A DNA stretch of 13,904 nucleotides from JBEGTT01 sp041179245 (GCA_041179245.1 JBEGTT010000224.1:1-13904), one strand, 5' to 3'; counted from the first letter of the stretch, positions 1 to 7,392 are shown. The notes: generated by a model not told the origin, from the letters alone. Program-made: numbers and translations.

Positions 1-1
1 G

Positions 2-196
2 ATATCAACCATGGTCCTAACCAAGCTGGCGAACAACCTTGCGGGGGAAGTACCAATCATTGGGGTCGGCGGCATTATGAATGGCGGGAACGCTCAGCAA
101 AAAATTGCCGCAGGGGCGTCCTTGGTGCAGCTTTACAGTGGTTTTATTTATCGCGGACCAGCGTTGGTTCGAGAGGTAGCCTTGGCCCTAAAGTAA
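2..196 (+). CDS. pyrD: Dihydroorotate dehydrogenase (quinone), C-terminal part only
   Basis: Only the last 64 codons are in the window; the gene enters from the left edge and ends at TAA 194-196. The visible part carries the end of the class-2 DHODH barrel: the Gly-rich phosphate-binding stretch PIIGVGGIMNGGNA followed by KIAAGASLVQLYSGFIYRGP, which closely resembles the end of E. coli PyrD (GVGGI then EKIAAGASLVQIYSGFIF). In that family these two segments hold the FMN phosphate. The enzyme oxidises dihydroorotate to orotate in pyrimidine synthesis and passes electrons to quinone at the inner membrane. The ATG at 11 is internal, not a start, since the frame is open to the window edge. It lies in the same direction as the rsx operon, but a 131-base gap with its own promoter separates them. 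Confidence 0.93.
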   Translation: MSTMVLTKLANNLAGEVPIIGVGGIMNGGNAQQKIAAGASLVQLYSGFIYRGPALVREVALALK

Positions 197-261
197 GCAG
201 CGTAATGCCCTTTAGGCCATTAGCTTAGACGATTTAATGCCAAGAAAAGGCCTCGTTGGAC

Positions 262-270
262 TGCTATAAT
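262..270 (+). promoter_or_regulatory. Probable extended -10 promoter for the rsx operon
   Basis: TGCTATAAT at 262-270 is a perfect sigma-70 -10 hexamer (TATAAT, 265-270) with the TGn extension. No convincing -35 hexamer lies 16-18 bases upstream (the region around 241-248 is A-rich), which fits an extended -10 promoter. Transcription would begin near 277 and leave a leader of about 50 bases before rsxA. The remainder of the gap 197-327 shows no gene and no clear operator. This is a call by eye. Confidence 0.5.
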
Positions 271-327
271 CGCCGCCCATTAGTAGTAGCTTATTAACAA
301 ACGCTTATTTAGCCCACACTGACAACA

Positions 328-912
328 ATGTCCCACTATCTGTTTATTCTGATTGGCGCGGTTCTGGTCAACAACGTCGTGCTGGTGAGAATTTTGGGCC
401 TGTGCCCATTCATGGGGGTTTCCAAAAAACTGGATACCGCCTTCGGCATGGGCGCCGCGACCACCTTTGTCCTTACGCTGGGGACGGGCGCTAGCTGGAT
501 TCTGGATACCTATCTCCTGGTGCCGTTTGACCTGATTTATCTGCGCACCATCGCCTTCATTGTCACCATCGCTGCCATCGTGCAGATCACCGAAATGGTG
601 GTGGCTAAGACCAGCCCGGTTCTGCATCAGCTGCTGGGCATTTATCTGCCGTTGATCACCACCAACTGTGCGGTGCTGGGGATTCCCTTGTTAGCACTGG
701 GCTTCAAATACAATTTTGTCGAATCACTGCTGTTTGGTGCTGGCAACTCGATTGGCTTCTCACTCGCCCTGATTTTGTTTGCAGGCATCCGCGAACGCAC
801 CGATGGGGCAGACATTCCGACCTATTTCAAGGGAACCGCAATTGCGCTGGTTACCGGCGGATTGATGAGTCTTGCCTTTATGGGTTTTGCCGGACTGGAT
901 AAATACCAATGA
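328..912 (+). CDS. rsxA: Electron transport complex subunit RsxA/RnfA
   Basis: 194 residues, against 193 for E. coli RsxA, and very similar throughout. It is an integral inner-membrane protein with about six hydrophobic segments. Diagnostic stretches are LVNNVVLVRILGLCPFMGVSK near the N-terminus, LPLITTNCAVLG near residues 108-118 and the C-terminal ALVTGGLMSLAFMGF. Cys26 (GLCPF) and Cys114 (TNCAV) are the conserved pair which, with the matching pair in RsxE, are known to hold a [2Fe-2S] cluster at the A/E interface inside the membrane. It is the first gene of the rsxABCDGE operon. The ATG at 328 is the natural start by length, although no strong Shine-Dalgarno precedes it. Its stop overlaps the rsxB start by four bases (ATGA, 909-912), which implies translational coupling. 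Confidence 0.96.
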   Translation: MSHYLFILIGAVLVNNVVLVRILGLCPFMGVSKKLDTAFGMGAATTFVLTLGTGASWILDTYLLVPFDLIYLRTIAFIVTIAAIVQITEMVVAKTSPVLHQLLGIYLPLITTNCAVLGIPLLALGFKYNFVESLLFGAGNSIGFSLALILFAGIRERTDGADIPTYFKGTAIALVTGGLMSLAFMGFAGLDKYQ

Positions 913-1448
913 TTTCCGCCATTCTCATCATGGCCCTCGGGGCCATTGTTCTGGGTGCCGCGCTGGGCTTTTTTTCAGTCAAATTTAAAGTCGTTGGTGA
1001 CCCCCTCGTCGAGAAAATCAACGCGATTCTTCCCCAGACGCAATGTGGTCAGTGTGGTTTTCCGGGTTGCAAACCTTACGCAGAGGCAATGGCCAAAAAC
1101 GAAGCGGACATCAATCTTTGCCCGCCGGGTGGTGCTGATGGCGTTCGTAAATTGTCAGAACTGTTGGGCAAAGAAGCCAAGCCTGTCGATGGCGAAGAGA
1201 AACCCAAAGCCGTGGCCATCATTGACGAAAACACTTGTATCGGCTGCACCTTGTGTATACAGGCATGCCCGGTCGATGCGATTGTCGGCGCGGCAAAACA
1301 GATGCACACCATTGTCTCGGACCTCTGTACCGGCTGCGAACTTTGCCTCCCGCCCTGTCCAGTGGAATGTATCCGCATGGAACCTATCGCAGAAACTGTT
1401 GATAACTGGAAGTGGAAACATCCGGTCATTGCCATTAAGGCCATTTAA
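909..1448 (+). CDS. rsxB: Electron transport complex subunit RsxB/RnfB, polyferredoxin
   Basis: 179 residues. A hydrophobic anchor (about residues 3-22) is followed by an Fe-S domain with Cys46, 49, 54 and 71 (CGQCGFPGC motif plus a downstream Cys), then two ferredoxin-type CxxCxxCxxxCP sets: Cys110/113/116/120 (CIGCTLCIQACP) and Cys140/143/146/150 (CTGCELCLPPCP). Three [4Fe-4S] clusters are therefore expected. In the Rnf/Rsx complex this subunit is the docking and transfer point for ferredoxin or another low-potential partner on the cytoplasmic face. The gene begins in a four-base overlap with rsxA and ends three bases before rsxC. A shifted-frame ORF at 946-1455 lies inside it and has no family features. 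Confidence 0.96.
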   Translation: MISAILIMALGAIVLGAALGFFSVKFKVVGDPLVEKINAILPQTQCGQCGFPGCKPYAEAMAKNEADINLCPPGGADGVRKLSELLGKEAKPVDGEEKPKAVAIIDENTCIGCTLCIQACPVDAIVGAAKQMHTIVSDLCTGCELCLPPCPVECIRMEPIAETVDNWKWKHPVIAIKAI

Positions 1449-1451
1449 ACC

Positions 1452-3065
1452 ATGAGTGTCCTGCAACTATTTAAGTTTAAGGGTGGTGTTAAGCCGGCCA
1501 CCAACAAAACCCAGTCTGTTACACAACCGATTACGACCGCTCCGATGCCCAGCGTGCTTGCGGTTCCCTTGCACCAAAGTGTGGGCGGAACACCCCGTCC
1601 GCTGGTTCAAGCCGGCGATAAGGTTTTGAAGGGGCAAAAGATTGGTGAGGCGGATGGATGGGTTTCTGCAGCCGTTCATGCACCAACCTCCGGCACGGTG
1701 CGCGAAGTGACCCTTTATCCCGCCGCGCATCCATCTGGGTTGTCAGCCTCTTCGGTCATCATTGAGCCTGATGGTGAGGATCGCTGGATTGAGCACGCAC
1801 CGGTCGACTACAAAAACTTAGCCCCTGAGCGGATTCGCACCTTGTTGCAAGAGGCTGGTGTGGTGGGTATGGGCGGGGCCGTGTTTCCTACCCATGCAAA
1901 AACCCAAGCATCGCGCACCGTCCCGATGGAAGAAATGATCATCAACGGGGCCGAGTGTGAACCCTTCATCACTTGTGACGACCTACTGATGCGTGAGCGC
2001 GCAGAAGAAGTTTTGCGGGGTGCGGGCATTTTCCGGGATTTGCTGATGCCTACCCGTGTCTTGATCGGCATTGAAGACAACAAGCCCGAAGCGGCGGCGG
2101 CGATGCGAGTGGCGCTGGAAAAGCTGGGGCCAGATTTTGCTGAATTTGAAGTGGTTGCGGTGCCTACCTTGTATCCCGCAGGTGGCGCCAAACAATTGAT
2201 TCGCGTGTTGACCGGCAAGGAAGTGCCCAATGGCACCCGTTCAACCGACATGGGTGTGCAATGTTTTAACGTGGCCACCGTGTACAGCGCTTGGCGTGCG
2301 CTGGTTCATGGCGAACCGCTGATTTCGCGGATTGTGACGGTGACTGGCAATGTCGAAGAACCCCGTAATTACGAAGTGTTGATTGGTGCCCCGATGTCTG
2401 AGGTCTTGGCACTCGGCCAGCCCAACGCTGACACTGATGGCATTTTGATGGGTGGCCCGATGATGGGCTTCTTGGTGCCGGATATGTCAGCGCCTGTGGT
2501 GAAAGCCACCAACTGCCTGATCGCGCATTCACCCGCACTGTTCCCGCCGAATGAGCCTGAAATGCCGTGTATCCGCTGCGGTTCCTGCGCGGAGGTATGT
2601 CCACATGAATTGCAGCCATTCGAGTTGTACTGGCACGCACGTTCGAAGAATTTCGATAAGGTAAAAAGCTTCTATATCAACGATTGTATTGAGTGTGGTT
2701 GCTGCTCATTTGTTTGCCCGTCGCACATTCCGCTGGTGCAGTATTTTCGTTTTGCCAAGAGTGAAATCTGGGCCCAAAACCAAGATAAGCGAAATGCCGA
2801 TGAGGCCAAGTCCCGCTTTGAATTCAAGCAATATCGGGAAGAGCGGGATAAACAAGAAAAGGCTGAAAAACTCGCCAAAGCCGCGGCTGTTCAAGCCGCA
2901 AAGAAAGCCGCCGAAGCCGCCGCGGCTTCAAGCGGTGAAACTACCGAAGCGACCGCAATCGAAGCAGACCCCAAGAAAGCAGCTATTGCCGCTGCAATGG
3001 CCCGTGCTGCGGCTCAGCGGGCACCAGCCATTGCAACCCCGTCCGCTACTCCTCTTTCAGAATGA
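1452..3065 (+). CDS. rsxC: Electron transport complex subunit RsxC/RnfC, NADH-side Fe-S/flavin subunit
   Basis: 537 residues. In order: an N-terminal RnfC barrel region (about 10-110, with a lipoyl-like stretch near 69-86), a NuoF-like nucleotide/FMN domain with GMGGAVFPTHAK (139-150) and NGAECEPFIT (165-174), a soluble ligand-binding-type segment, and two ferredoxin motifs, Cys373/376/379/383 (CIRCGSCAEVCP) and Cys412/415/418/422 (CIECGCCSFVCP). Two [4Fe-4S] clusters are expected. RsxC is the peripheral subunit that exchanges electrons with NADH. After residue about 440 it ends in an Ala/Lys/Glu-rich helical tail. E. coli RsxC (740 residues) has a much longer tail with many Ala-rich repeats, and here only one such unit is seen (about 506-524). 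Its TGA overlaps the rsxD ATG (ATGA, 3062-3065). Confidence 0.95.
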   Translation: MSVLQLFKFKGGVKPATNKTQSVTQPITTAPMPSVLAVPLHQSVGGTPRPLVQAGDKVLKGQKIGEADGWVSAAVHAPTSGTVREVTLYPAAHPSGLSASSVIIEPDGEDRWIEHAPVDYKNLAPERIRTLLQEAGVVGMGGAVFPTHAKTQASRTVPMEEMIINGAECEPFITCDDLLMRERAEEVLRGAGIFRDLLMPTRVLIGIEDNKPEAAAAMRVALEKLGPDFAEFEVVAVPTLYPAGGAKQLIRVLTGKEVPNGTRSTDMGVQCFNVATVYSAWRALVHGEPLISRIVTVTGNVEEPRNYEVLIGAPMSEVLALGQPNADTDGILMGGPMMGFLVPDMSAPVVKATNCLIAHSPALFPPNEPEMPCIRCGSCAEVCPHELQPFELYWHARSKNFDKVKSFYINDCIECGCCSFVCPSHIPLVQYFRFAKSEIWAQNQDKRNADEAKSRFEFKQYREERDKQEKAEKLAKAAAVQAAKKAAEAAAASSGETTEATAIEADPKKAAIAAAMARAAAQRAPAIATPSATPLSE

Positions 3066-4093
3066 CCCCAATGGAATTCTCGACTTCACCTTATTTGCTT
3101 AAAGAGGTCTCGGTACAGCGCGTCATGCTCCAGGTATTACTTGCGCTTTTGCCGGGTATCGCCGCTCACGTCTGGTTCTTTGGCCCCGCTTTGTTGGTTC
3201 AGTTAGCGATTACCACCAGCGCCGCCCTGTTGGCTGAAGCCGTCATGTTGAAGGTGCGTGGTCGCCCCTTGAATATGTTCCTCAGCGATCTTTCCGTGGT
3301 GGTAACAGCCTGGTTAATCGCCCTGACTTTCCCATCCATTGCGCCGTGGTGGTTGACCCTGATTGGGACATTGTTTGCCGTGGTGGTTGGCAAACAACTC
3401 TACGGCGGCTTGGGGCAGAATCCCTTTAATCCGGCGATGGTGGCATTTGCCGTCTGTATCGTTTCATTCCCGGCCTTGATGTCCCAGTGGCCCGCAGAAG
3501 GTCAAAATCTCTCAGCACAAGTCGCGAGTATCTTTGGTACAGCGCCCAAACTGGATGGGCTTAGTTCCGCAACGCCATTGGATGTGCTGAAAACCGGGTT
3601 AAAGCTGGGCGGGGACGAAGCCAGTGTTTCCAGCGTGATGGCTGCCCATGCCAACACCTTTGGTTTGATGGGGGGGCACGGGCTGGAGTGGGTAGCTTTT
3701 GCCTATCTACTCGGCGGTTTGTGGTTGGTTCGCGAAAAAATCATCACCTGGCACATTCCAACCGCCTTCTTGGCAGGCATTTCTTTGTTATCCACGGCGC
3801 TCTGGTTGTTTAACTCAGCCGCATTTGCCAACCCGCTGTTCCACTTGTTTGCGGGTGGCACCATGCTCGGTGCGTTCTTCATTGCCACTGACCCGGTAAC
3901 TGGCGCAACCACCCCACGCGGCAAACTGATTTTTGCGGGTAGTGTGGGGGTTCTGGTCTATTTGATCCGGGTCTTTGGCGGCTACCCCGACGGTGTTGCT
4001 TTTGCCGTGTTGCTGATGAATATTTGCGTACCGCTGATTGACCTTTACACGCAACCGCCGGTATTCGGCAATAAAGCCAAGCGGAAGAAATAA
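3062..4093 (+). CDS. rsxD: Electron transport complex subunit RsxD/RnfD, covalent-FMN membrane subunit
   Basis: 343 residues, a multi-spanning inner-membrane protein (about nine or ten hydrophobic segments) of the NqrB/RnfD family. Family signatures are STSPYLLKEVSVQRVML at the N-terminus, GGLGQNPFNPAMVAFA (115-130) and the flavinylation site DGLSSATPLD, in which Thr171 of the S-x-A-T motif is the expected attachment point for FMN through a phosphoester bond (known in homologues, placed by ApbE). The end of the protein keeps FFIATDPVTGATTPRGK and the DGVAFAVLLMN helix. It passes electrons through the membrane part of the complex and is linked to ion movement in the family. It begins in a 4-base overlap with rsxC and ends two bases before rsxG. 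Confidence 0.95.
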   Translation: MTPMEFSTSPYLLKEVSVQRVMLQVLLALLPGIAAHVWFFGPALLVQLAITTSAALLAEAVMLKVRGRPLNMFLSDLSVVVTAWLIALTFPSIAPWWLTLIGTLFAVVVGKQLYGGLGQNPFNPAMVAFAVCIVSFPALMSQWPAEGQNLSAQVASIFGTAPKLDGLSSATPLDVLKTGLKLGGDEASVSSVMAAHANTFGLMGGHGLEWVAFAYLLGGLWLVREKIITWHIPTAFLAGISLLSTALWLFNSAAFANPLFHLFAGGTMLGAFFIATDPVTGATTPRGKLIFAGSVGVLVYLIRVFGGYPDGVAFAVLLMNICVPLIDLYTQPPVFGNKAKRKK

Positions 4094-4095
4094 TA

Positions 4096-4782
4096 ATGGC
4101 CGACCTAAACATTCCCGACAATCAGGAAACGCCTGAAGACCCTACGGCAGCCGCTGAGGCGGTTCGTAGCGCCAGTATTCTGGCGGTGTTTGTAATTTTC
4201 TTTACCCTCGCTTTAGCCTTTGTTTATTTCCTGACCAAACCTGCAATTGATGCCTCTGCCGCTGAAGAGAAAATGCGCAGCATCGGAGAAGTACTCCCCA
4301 CGGCTTTTTACGACAACGACTTGTTAACCGACACGCTGGAATTGCCCGCAGTGGCTGAACTCGGCCTTGATGACGTGTCAACGGTTTATCGTGCACGCAA
4401 AGCGGGGCAGCCCTCTGCGCTGGTCGTCGAAGCGGTTGCGCCGGATGGTTATGCTGGAAAAATCCGCATGCTGGTAGCCATCGCCGCTAATGGTGATTTG
4501 ATTGGTGTCCGTATCACCCTGCACAAGGAAACCCCGGGGTTGGGCGACTACATTGAACCCAAGAAAGATAAAAATAAGGATCGTCCTTGGATTACGCAAT
4601 TTAAAGGACTGTCACTAGTCCAAGTCTCTGACGCAGACTGGAAAGTCAAAAAAGATGGCGGTCGTTTTGACTACGTAGCAGGCGCTACGGTGACGCCACG
4701 TGCGGTGGTCAAAGCGGTACACAAAGCGTTGAAATATGCAGACGCCAACCGTGAGCAGTTATTTGCTCGCAGCGCTAAGTAA
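4096..4782 (+). CDS. rsxG: Electron transport complex subunit RsxG/RnfG, FMN-binding
   Basis: 228 residues: a cytoplasmic N-terminus rich in Asp, Glu and Ala (about 1-25), one membrane segment (about 26-46, ASILAVFVIFFTLALAFVYF) and a periplasmic FMN-binding domain. Typical stretches are GYAGKIRMLVAIAANGDLIGVRI (118-140), HKETPGLGDYIE (143-154) and the flavinylation motif near 192-200. FMN is expected on Thr198 of GAT by analogy with NqrC and RnfG. The residue before GAT is Ala195 (DYVAGATVT), where the family usually has Ser or Thr. It starts two bases after rsxD and stops 23 bases before rsxE. It is known in the family to relay electrons on the periplasmic side between RsxD and RsxA/E. Confidence 0.94.
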   Translation: MADLNIPDNQETPEDPTAAAEAVRSASILAVFVIFFTLALAFVYFLTKPAIDASAAEEKMRSIGEVLPTAFYDNDLLTDTLELPAVAELGLDDVSTVYRARKAGQPSALVVEAVAPDGYAGKIRMLVAIAANGDLIGVRITLHKETPGLGDYIEPKKDKNKDRPWITQFKGLSLVQVSDADWKVKKDGGRFDYVAGATVTPRAVVKAVHKALKYADANREQLFARSAK

Positions 4783-4805
4783 AAGTCGTCAAGGAAAAAC
4801 GGGCC

Positions 4806-5495
4806 ATGATTACGCTACCTGAAATCAAACAAATCTCCCTCAACGGGGTTTGGACACAAAACAGCAGCCTCGTGCAGATTCTGGGAATGTGTCCGCTGCT
4901 CGCGATTACCACGAGTATGGTGAATGGGGTTTCCTTGTCCATCGCCACACTGGTGGTGATGGCCTTGTCGAACTTCTTTGTAGCCTGTTTACGTAACTAC
5001 ATCCCGCACGAAATTCGGATTCCGGTCTTTATTTTGATTGCCGCAGCGGTCGTTACTGTCGTTGATCTGGGCATGAATGCCTATCTGCATGACCTCTATC
5101 TGGTACTGGGGATTTTTATTCCGCTGATTATTACCAATTGTTTGGTGCTCGGCCGGATTGAAGTTTTTGCCGCCAAGAACAGCCCTGTTGGCGCCGCCTT
5201 GGATGGTGCCATGATGGGCATCGGTATGGTGTGGACGCTGGGTCTGTTGGGCGGTATCCGTGAGTTTATTGGTACGGGTAGCTTGTTTGGTGGCATCGAC
5301 CTTGTGATTCCCAGCCTGCAACCGCTGCAAATCTTACCGGCTGACTATCCTGGTTTTCTGATTGGCATCCTGCCACCGGGTGCATTTATCGTACTGGGCT
5401 GTTTTGTGGCTTGGCGCAACTGGGTTGTTGCCCGCGCGGCGGCACGCGAGAATCTGCCGATTCCTGCCCCACTCGCGACCGGCGGTTGCCACTAA
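4806..5495 (+). CDS. rsxE: Electron transport complex subunit RsxE/RnfE
   Basis: 229 residues, about six membrane segments, paralogous to RsxA. Conserved Cys29 (ILGMCPLLA) and Cys112 (IITNCLVLGR) match the RsxA pair and would complete the intramembrane [2Fe-2S] cluster. Other family stretches are ALSNFFVACLRNYIPHEIRIPVFI and MGIGMVWTLGLLGGIREFIGTG. An AAGGA sequence at 4791-4795, ten bases before the ATG, is a plausible ribosome binding site. The C-terminus after about residue 205 is a short variable tail. It is the last structural gene of the Rsx complex, and nth follows after 24 bases without any terminator-like hairpin. Confidence 0.95.
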   Translation: MITLPEIKQISLNGVWTQNSSLVQILGMCPLLAITTSMVNGVSLSIATLVVMALSNFFVACLRNYIPHEIRIPVFILIAAAVVTVVDLGMNAYLHDLYLVLGIFIPLIITNCLVLGRIEVFAAKNSPVGAALDGAMMGIGMVWTLGLLGGIREFIGTGSLFGGIDLVIPSLQPLQILPADYPGFLIGILPPGAFIVLGCFVAWRNWVVARAAARENLPIPAPLATGGCH

Positions 5496-5519
5496 TACCA
5501 ACGAGTCACAAGCTCAAAC

Positions 5520-6176
5520 ATGAACAACGCCAAGCGTGCCGAGATTTTTGCGCGCTTGCGCGACGGCAACGCTCACCCCGAAACAGAACTGCAATACGAC
5601 AGCACCTTTCAACTGTTAATTGCCGTTTTACTGTCTGCCCAAGCCACCGACATTAGCGTTAACAAAGCCACCCGCCACCTGTTTCCCGCCGCACCCACGC
5701 CTGAAGCTATGCTGGCGTTGGGTGAAACGAAATTCGCTGCGTTTATCCAGACCATCGGGCTGTATAAAACCAAAGCGAAAAATACCCTTGCCACCTGCAA
5801 AATTTTGCTCGAACAGCATGGTGGCGAAGTCCCAGATAATCGGGAAGCGCTGGAGGCTTTGCCGGGTGTGGGTCGAAAAACGGCAAATGTGGTGTTAAAC
5901 ATCGCTTTTGGACACCCCACCATCGCTGTTGACACCCATATTTTCCGGGTCGGCAATCGCACTCGAATTGCAACGGGAAAAACGCCGTTTGAGGTTGAGC
6001 AGAAGCTGCTGAAACACACCCCAGCCGAATTCAAACAACACGCCCATCACTGGCTAATTCTGCATGGGCGTTATGTGTGTAAAGCCCGTAAGCCAGAATG
6101 CGACAAGTGCCCCATCGCAGATCTGTGTGAATACCCAGACCGCACCTTCCCGTCAATTGCGACGGCCTCCTCCTAG
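5520..6176 (+). CDS. nth: Endonuclease III (DNA glycosylase/AP lyase)
   Basis: 218 residues against 211 in E. coli, and alignable residue for residue in the core. The helix-hairpin-helix LPGVGRKTANVVLN holds catalytic Lys120, and VDTHIFRVGNR holds catalytic Asp138, both at the E. coli numbering. The C-terminal cluster Cys187-x6-Cys194-x2-Cys197-x5-Cys203 is the exact [4Fe-4S] ligand spacing. The enzyme removes oxidised pyrimidines and cuts the abasic site by beta-elimination. It sits just after rsxE as in E. coli and is likely transcribed with the rsx genes. No good Shine-Dalgarno precedes the ATG, so translation may depend on coupling to upstream genes. Confidence 0.97.
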   Translation: MNNAKRAEIFARLRDGNAHPETELQYDSTFQLLIAVLLSAQATDISVNKATRHLFPAAPTPEAMLALGETKFAAFIQTIGLYKTKAKNTLATCKILLEQHGGEVPDNREALEALPGVGRKTANVVLNIAFGHPTIAVDTHIFRVGNRTRIATGKTPFEVEQKLLKHTPAEFKQHAHHWLILHGRYVCKARKPECDKCPIADLCEYPDRTFPSIATASS

Positions 6177-6188
6177 AATCCAACCATT

Positions 6189-6647
6189 ATGTTCAACCCG
6201 ACCCGCGACCAAGTTCGCCAATTTTTCTGTGCCACTTGGCAAAAACATTGCCAAGGAAAAAAACTCGAAGGCGCGGAGATTTCAGCAGGGGAGTTGTGCG
6301 CTCGCCACCCGGAATATCACGTTTTGTTGGCCAATCCCGCAATGGCAGTAGAACAAGAGTTTTCCCCAGAAAGTGGGCAGATGAATCCATTTCTGCACCT
6401 GTCACTGCACTTGGCGATTGGTGAACAAGTGTCAATCAATCAACCGCCCGGTATCCGCGAAGCTTTTGAAACGCTGAGCCAAAACATGCCGTTGCACGAC
6501 GCAGAACACATCATTCTGGAATGTTTAGGGGAAACCATTTGGGCGGCACAAAAGAACGGCACCCAGATGGATGCCGCTGCTTACATCAATAGCGTGCGTA
6601 AAGCGGCGGGTTTGTCGGATGAATCGACGATTACTATTCCTGAATAG
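6189..6647 (+). CDS. DUF1841 family protein, function unknown
   Basis: 152 residues, no signal peptide or membrane segment. The pattern MFNPTRDQVRQFF at the start, HPEYHVLLANP (about 40-50), NPFLHLSLHLAIGEQVSI and the C-terminal HDAEHIILECLGETIWAAQ are recognisable as the DUF1841 family of beta- and gammaproteobacteria. Several His, Asp and Glu residues in the two last motifs (HLSLHLAI; HDAEHIILECLGE) are spaced as in a helical metal-binding bundle, but that is only inference. The gene starts 12 bases after nth and is probably the end of the rsx-nth operon. Its last 14 bases overlap the convergent cobA gene. Confidence 0.82.
   Translation: MFNPTRDQVRQFFCATWQKHCQGKKLEGAEISAGELCARHPEYHVLLANPAMAVEQEFSPESGQMNPFLHLSLHLAIGEQVSINQPPGIREAFETLSQNMPLHDAEHIILECLGETIWAAQKNGTQMDAAAYINSVRKAAGLSDESTITIPE
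6634..6647. repeat. Perfect inverted repeat shared by two convergent stop codons
   Basis: CTATTC-CT-GAATAG: a 6-base inverted repeat with a 2-base centre that is exactly the overlap of the DUF1841 and cobA reading frames. Read on either strand it ends in GAA TAG, so both proteins finish with Glu and a TAG stop. The centre is too small and the stem too AT-rich for a strong hairpin, and no T-run follows on either side, so it is not called a terminator. Confidence 0.8.
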
Positions 6648-7392
6648 CGTACCAAGCGAGTTGGGGCTGCAAACTCACCACCTCACCCACAATAATTAGT
6701 GCGGGTGGCTTAATTTGGTGGCGTGATAGTGTGTCCGGCAGTGTTTCCAGCGTGGCTAATACAGTGAGTTGATCGGGCAGCGTGCCGTTGCGAACCACTG
6801 CAACTGGGGTAGTGCCGGGTAGCCCGTGCGCTTGCATCTGCTGGCTGATTTGGCTAGCCGCGCCCACGCCCATATAAAACACGATGGTCTGTTTGGGGCG
6901 AGCTAGTGCTACCCAGTCCAGATTGACGGTATTGTCTTTGAGGTGCCCGGTGACAAAAGTGACGGATTGCGCAAAGTCACGGTGTGTTAGTGGAAAACCT
7001 GCATAGGCTGCACAGCCCGCCGCCGCCGTTACCCCCGGCACAACCTCAAAAGAAATATCTGCCGCCGCCAAGGTCGTGAGTTCTTCTCCGCCGCGTCCGA
7101 AAATGAATGGATCACCGCCCTTTAGGCGCACAACCTGTAAGCCTTCTTGTGCCAGCGCTACCAGCATCGTGTTGATGGATTCCTGCGGAGTGGTGTGTTT
7201 TGCGGATTCTTTGCCGACATAAATTTTTCGGGCATCAATCCGTGCCAACGCCAAAATGTCAGCACCCACCAAATGGTCGAACACGATGGCATCGGCGTCC
7301 TGAATCAAGCGAGCGGCTTTGAGGGTCAGTAGTTCCAAATTACCAGGGCCTGCGCCGACGAGGTAAACCTTGCCCAAAGTTGAGTTAGCCAT
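6634..7392 (-). CDS. cobA: Uroporphyrinogen-III C-methyltransferase (SUMT)
   Basis: 252 residues, the usual size of a stand-alone SUMT. Signatures in order: VGAGPGNLELLTLKAARLI (12-30), LKGGDPFIFGRGGEE (90-104), VVPGVTAAAGCAAYAG (118-132) and PLTHRD (135-140). These are the S-adenosylmethionine and tetrapyrrole sites of the family. It methylates uroporphyrinogen III at C2 and C7 to give precorrin-2, the branch point toward sirohaem and cobalamin. There is no fused dehydrogenase or chelatase part as in CysG. Start ATG is at 7392-7390, two bases after the stop of the transglutaminase gene, in the repeated context TCATGGCTAA. It is apparently the last gene of the minus-strand operon. No other sirohaem or B12 gene is in the window. 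Confidence 0.93.
   Translation of the reverse strand: MANSTLGKVYLVGAGPGNLELLTLKAARLIQDADAIVFDHLVGADILALARIDARKIYVGKESAKHTTPQESINTMLVALAQEGLQVVRLKGGDPFIFGRGGEELTTLAAADISFEVVPGVTAAAGCAAYAGFPLTHRDFAQSVTFVTGHLKDNTVNLDWVALARPKQTIVFYMGVGAASQISQQMQAHGLPGTTPVAVVRNGTLPDQLTVLATLETLPDTLSRHQIKPPALIIVGEVVSLQPQLAWYAIQE

Noticed and set aside
204..221. Imperfect inverted repeat AATGCCCTTTAGGCCATT after pyrD as a possible terminator
   Set aside because: It has one mismatch in the stem, a two-base loop and no following T-run, so it does not support an intrinsic terminator.
280..627. 115-codon ORF on the - strand opposite rsxA
   Set aside because: It is antisense to a strongly conserved membrane protein. Its His/Gln/Asn-rich composition is typical of a complement-strand shadow.
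930..975. Perfect 7-base stem ATGGCCC-TCG-GGGCCAT followed later by seven T (969-975), terminator-like
   Set aside because: The T-run begins more than 20 bases after the stem, and the whole stretch codes for the conserved N-terminal helix of RsxB, so it is coding coincidence.
946..1455. 169-codon ORF on the + strand inside rsxB
   Set aside because: It lies in a shifted frame across a fully conserved RsxB, and its Arg/Ser/Pro-rich product has no recognisable domain.
1808..2278. 156-codon ORF on the - strand opposite rsxC
   Set aside because: It is a shadow of the conserved RsxC flavin domain with a Ser/Thr/Ala-biased product and no family match.
5609..6034. 141-codon ORF on the - strand opposite nth
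   Set aside because: It is fully antisense to the catalytic core of endonuclease III, with no ribosome site or domain.
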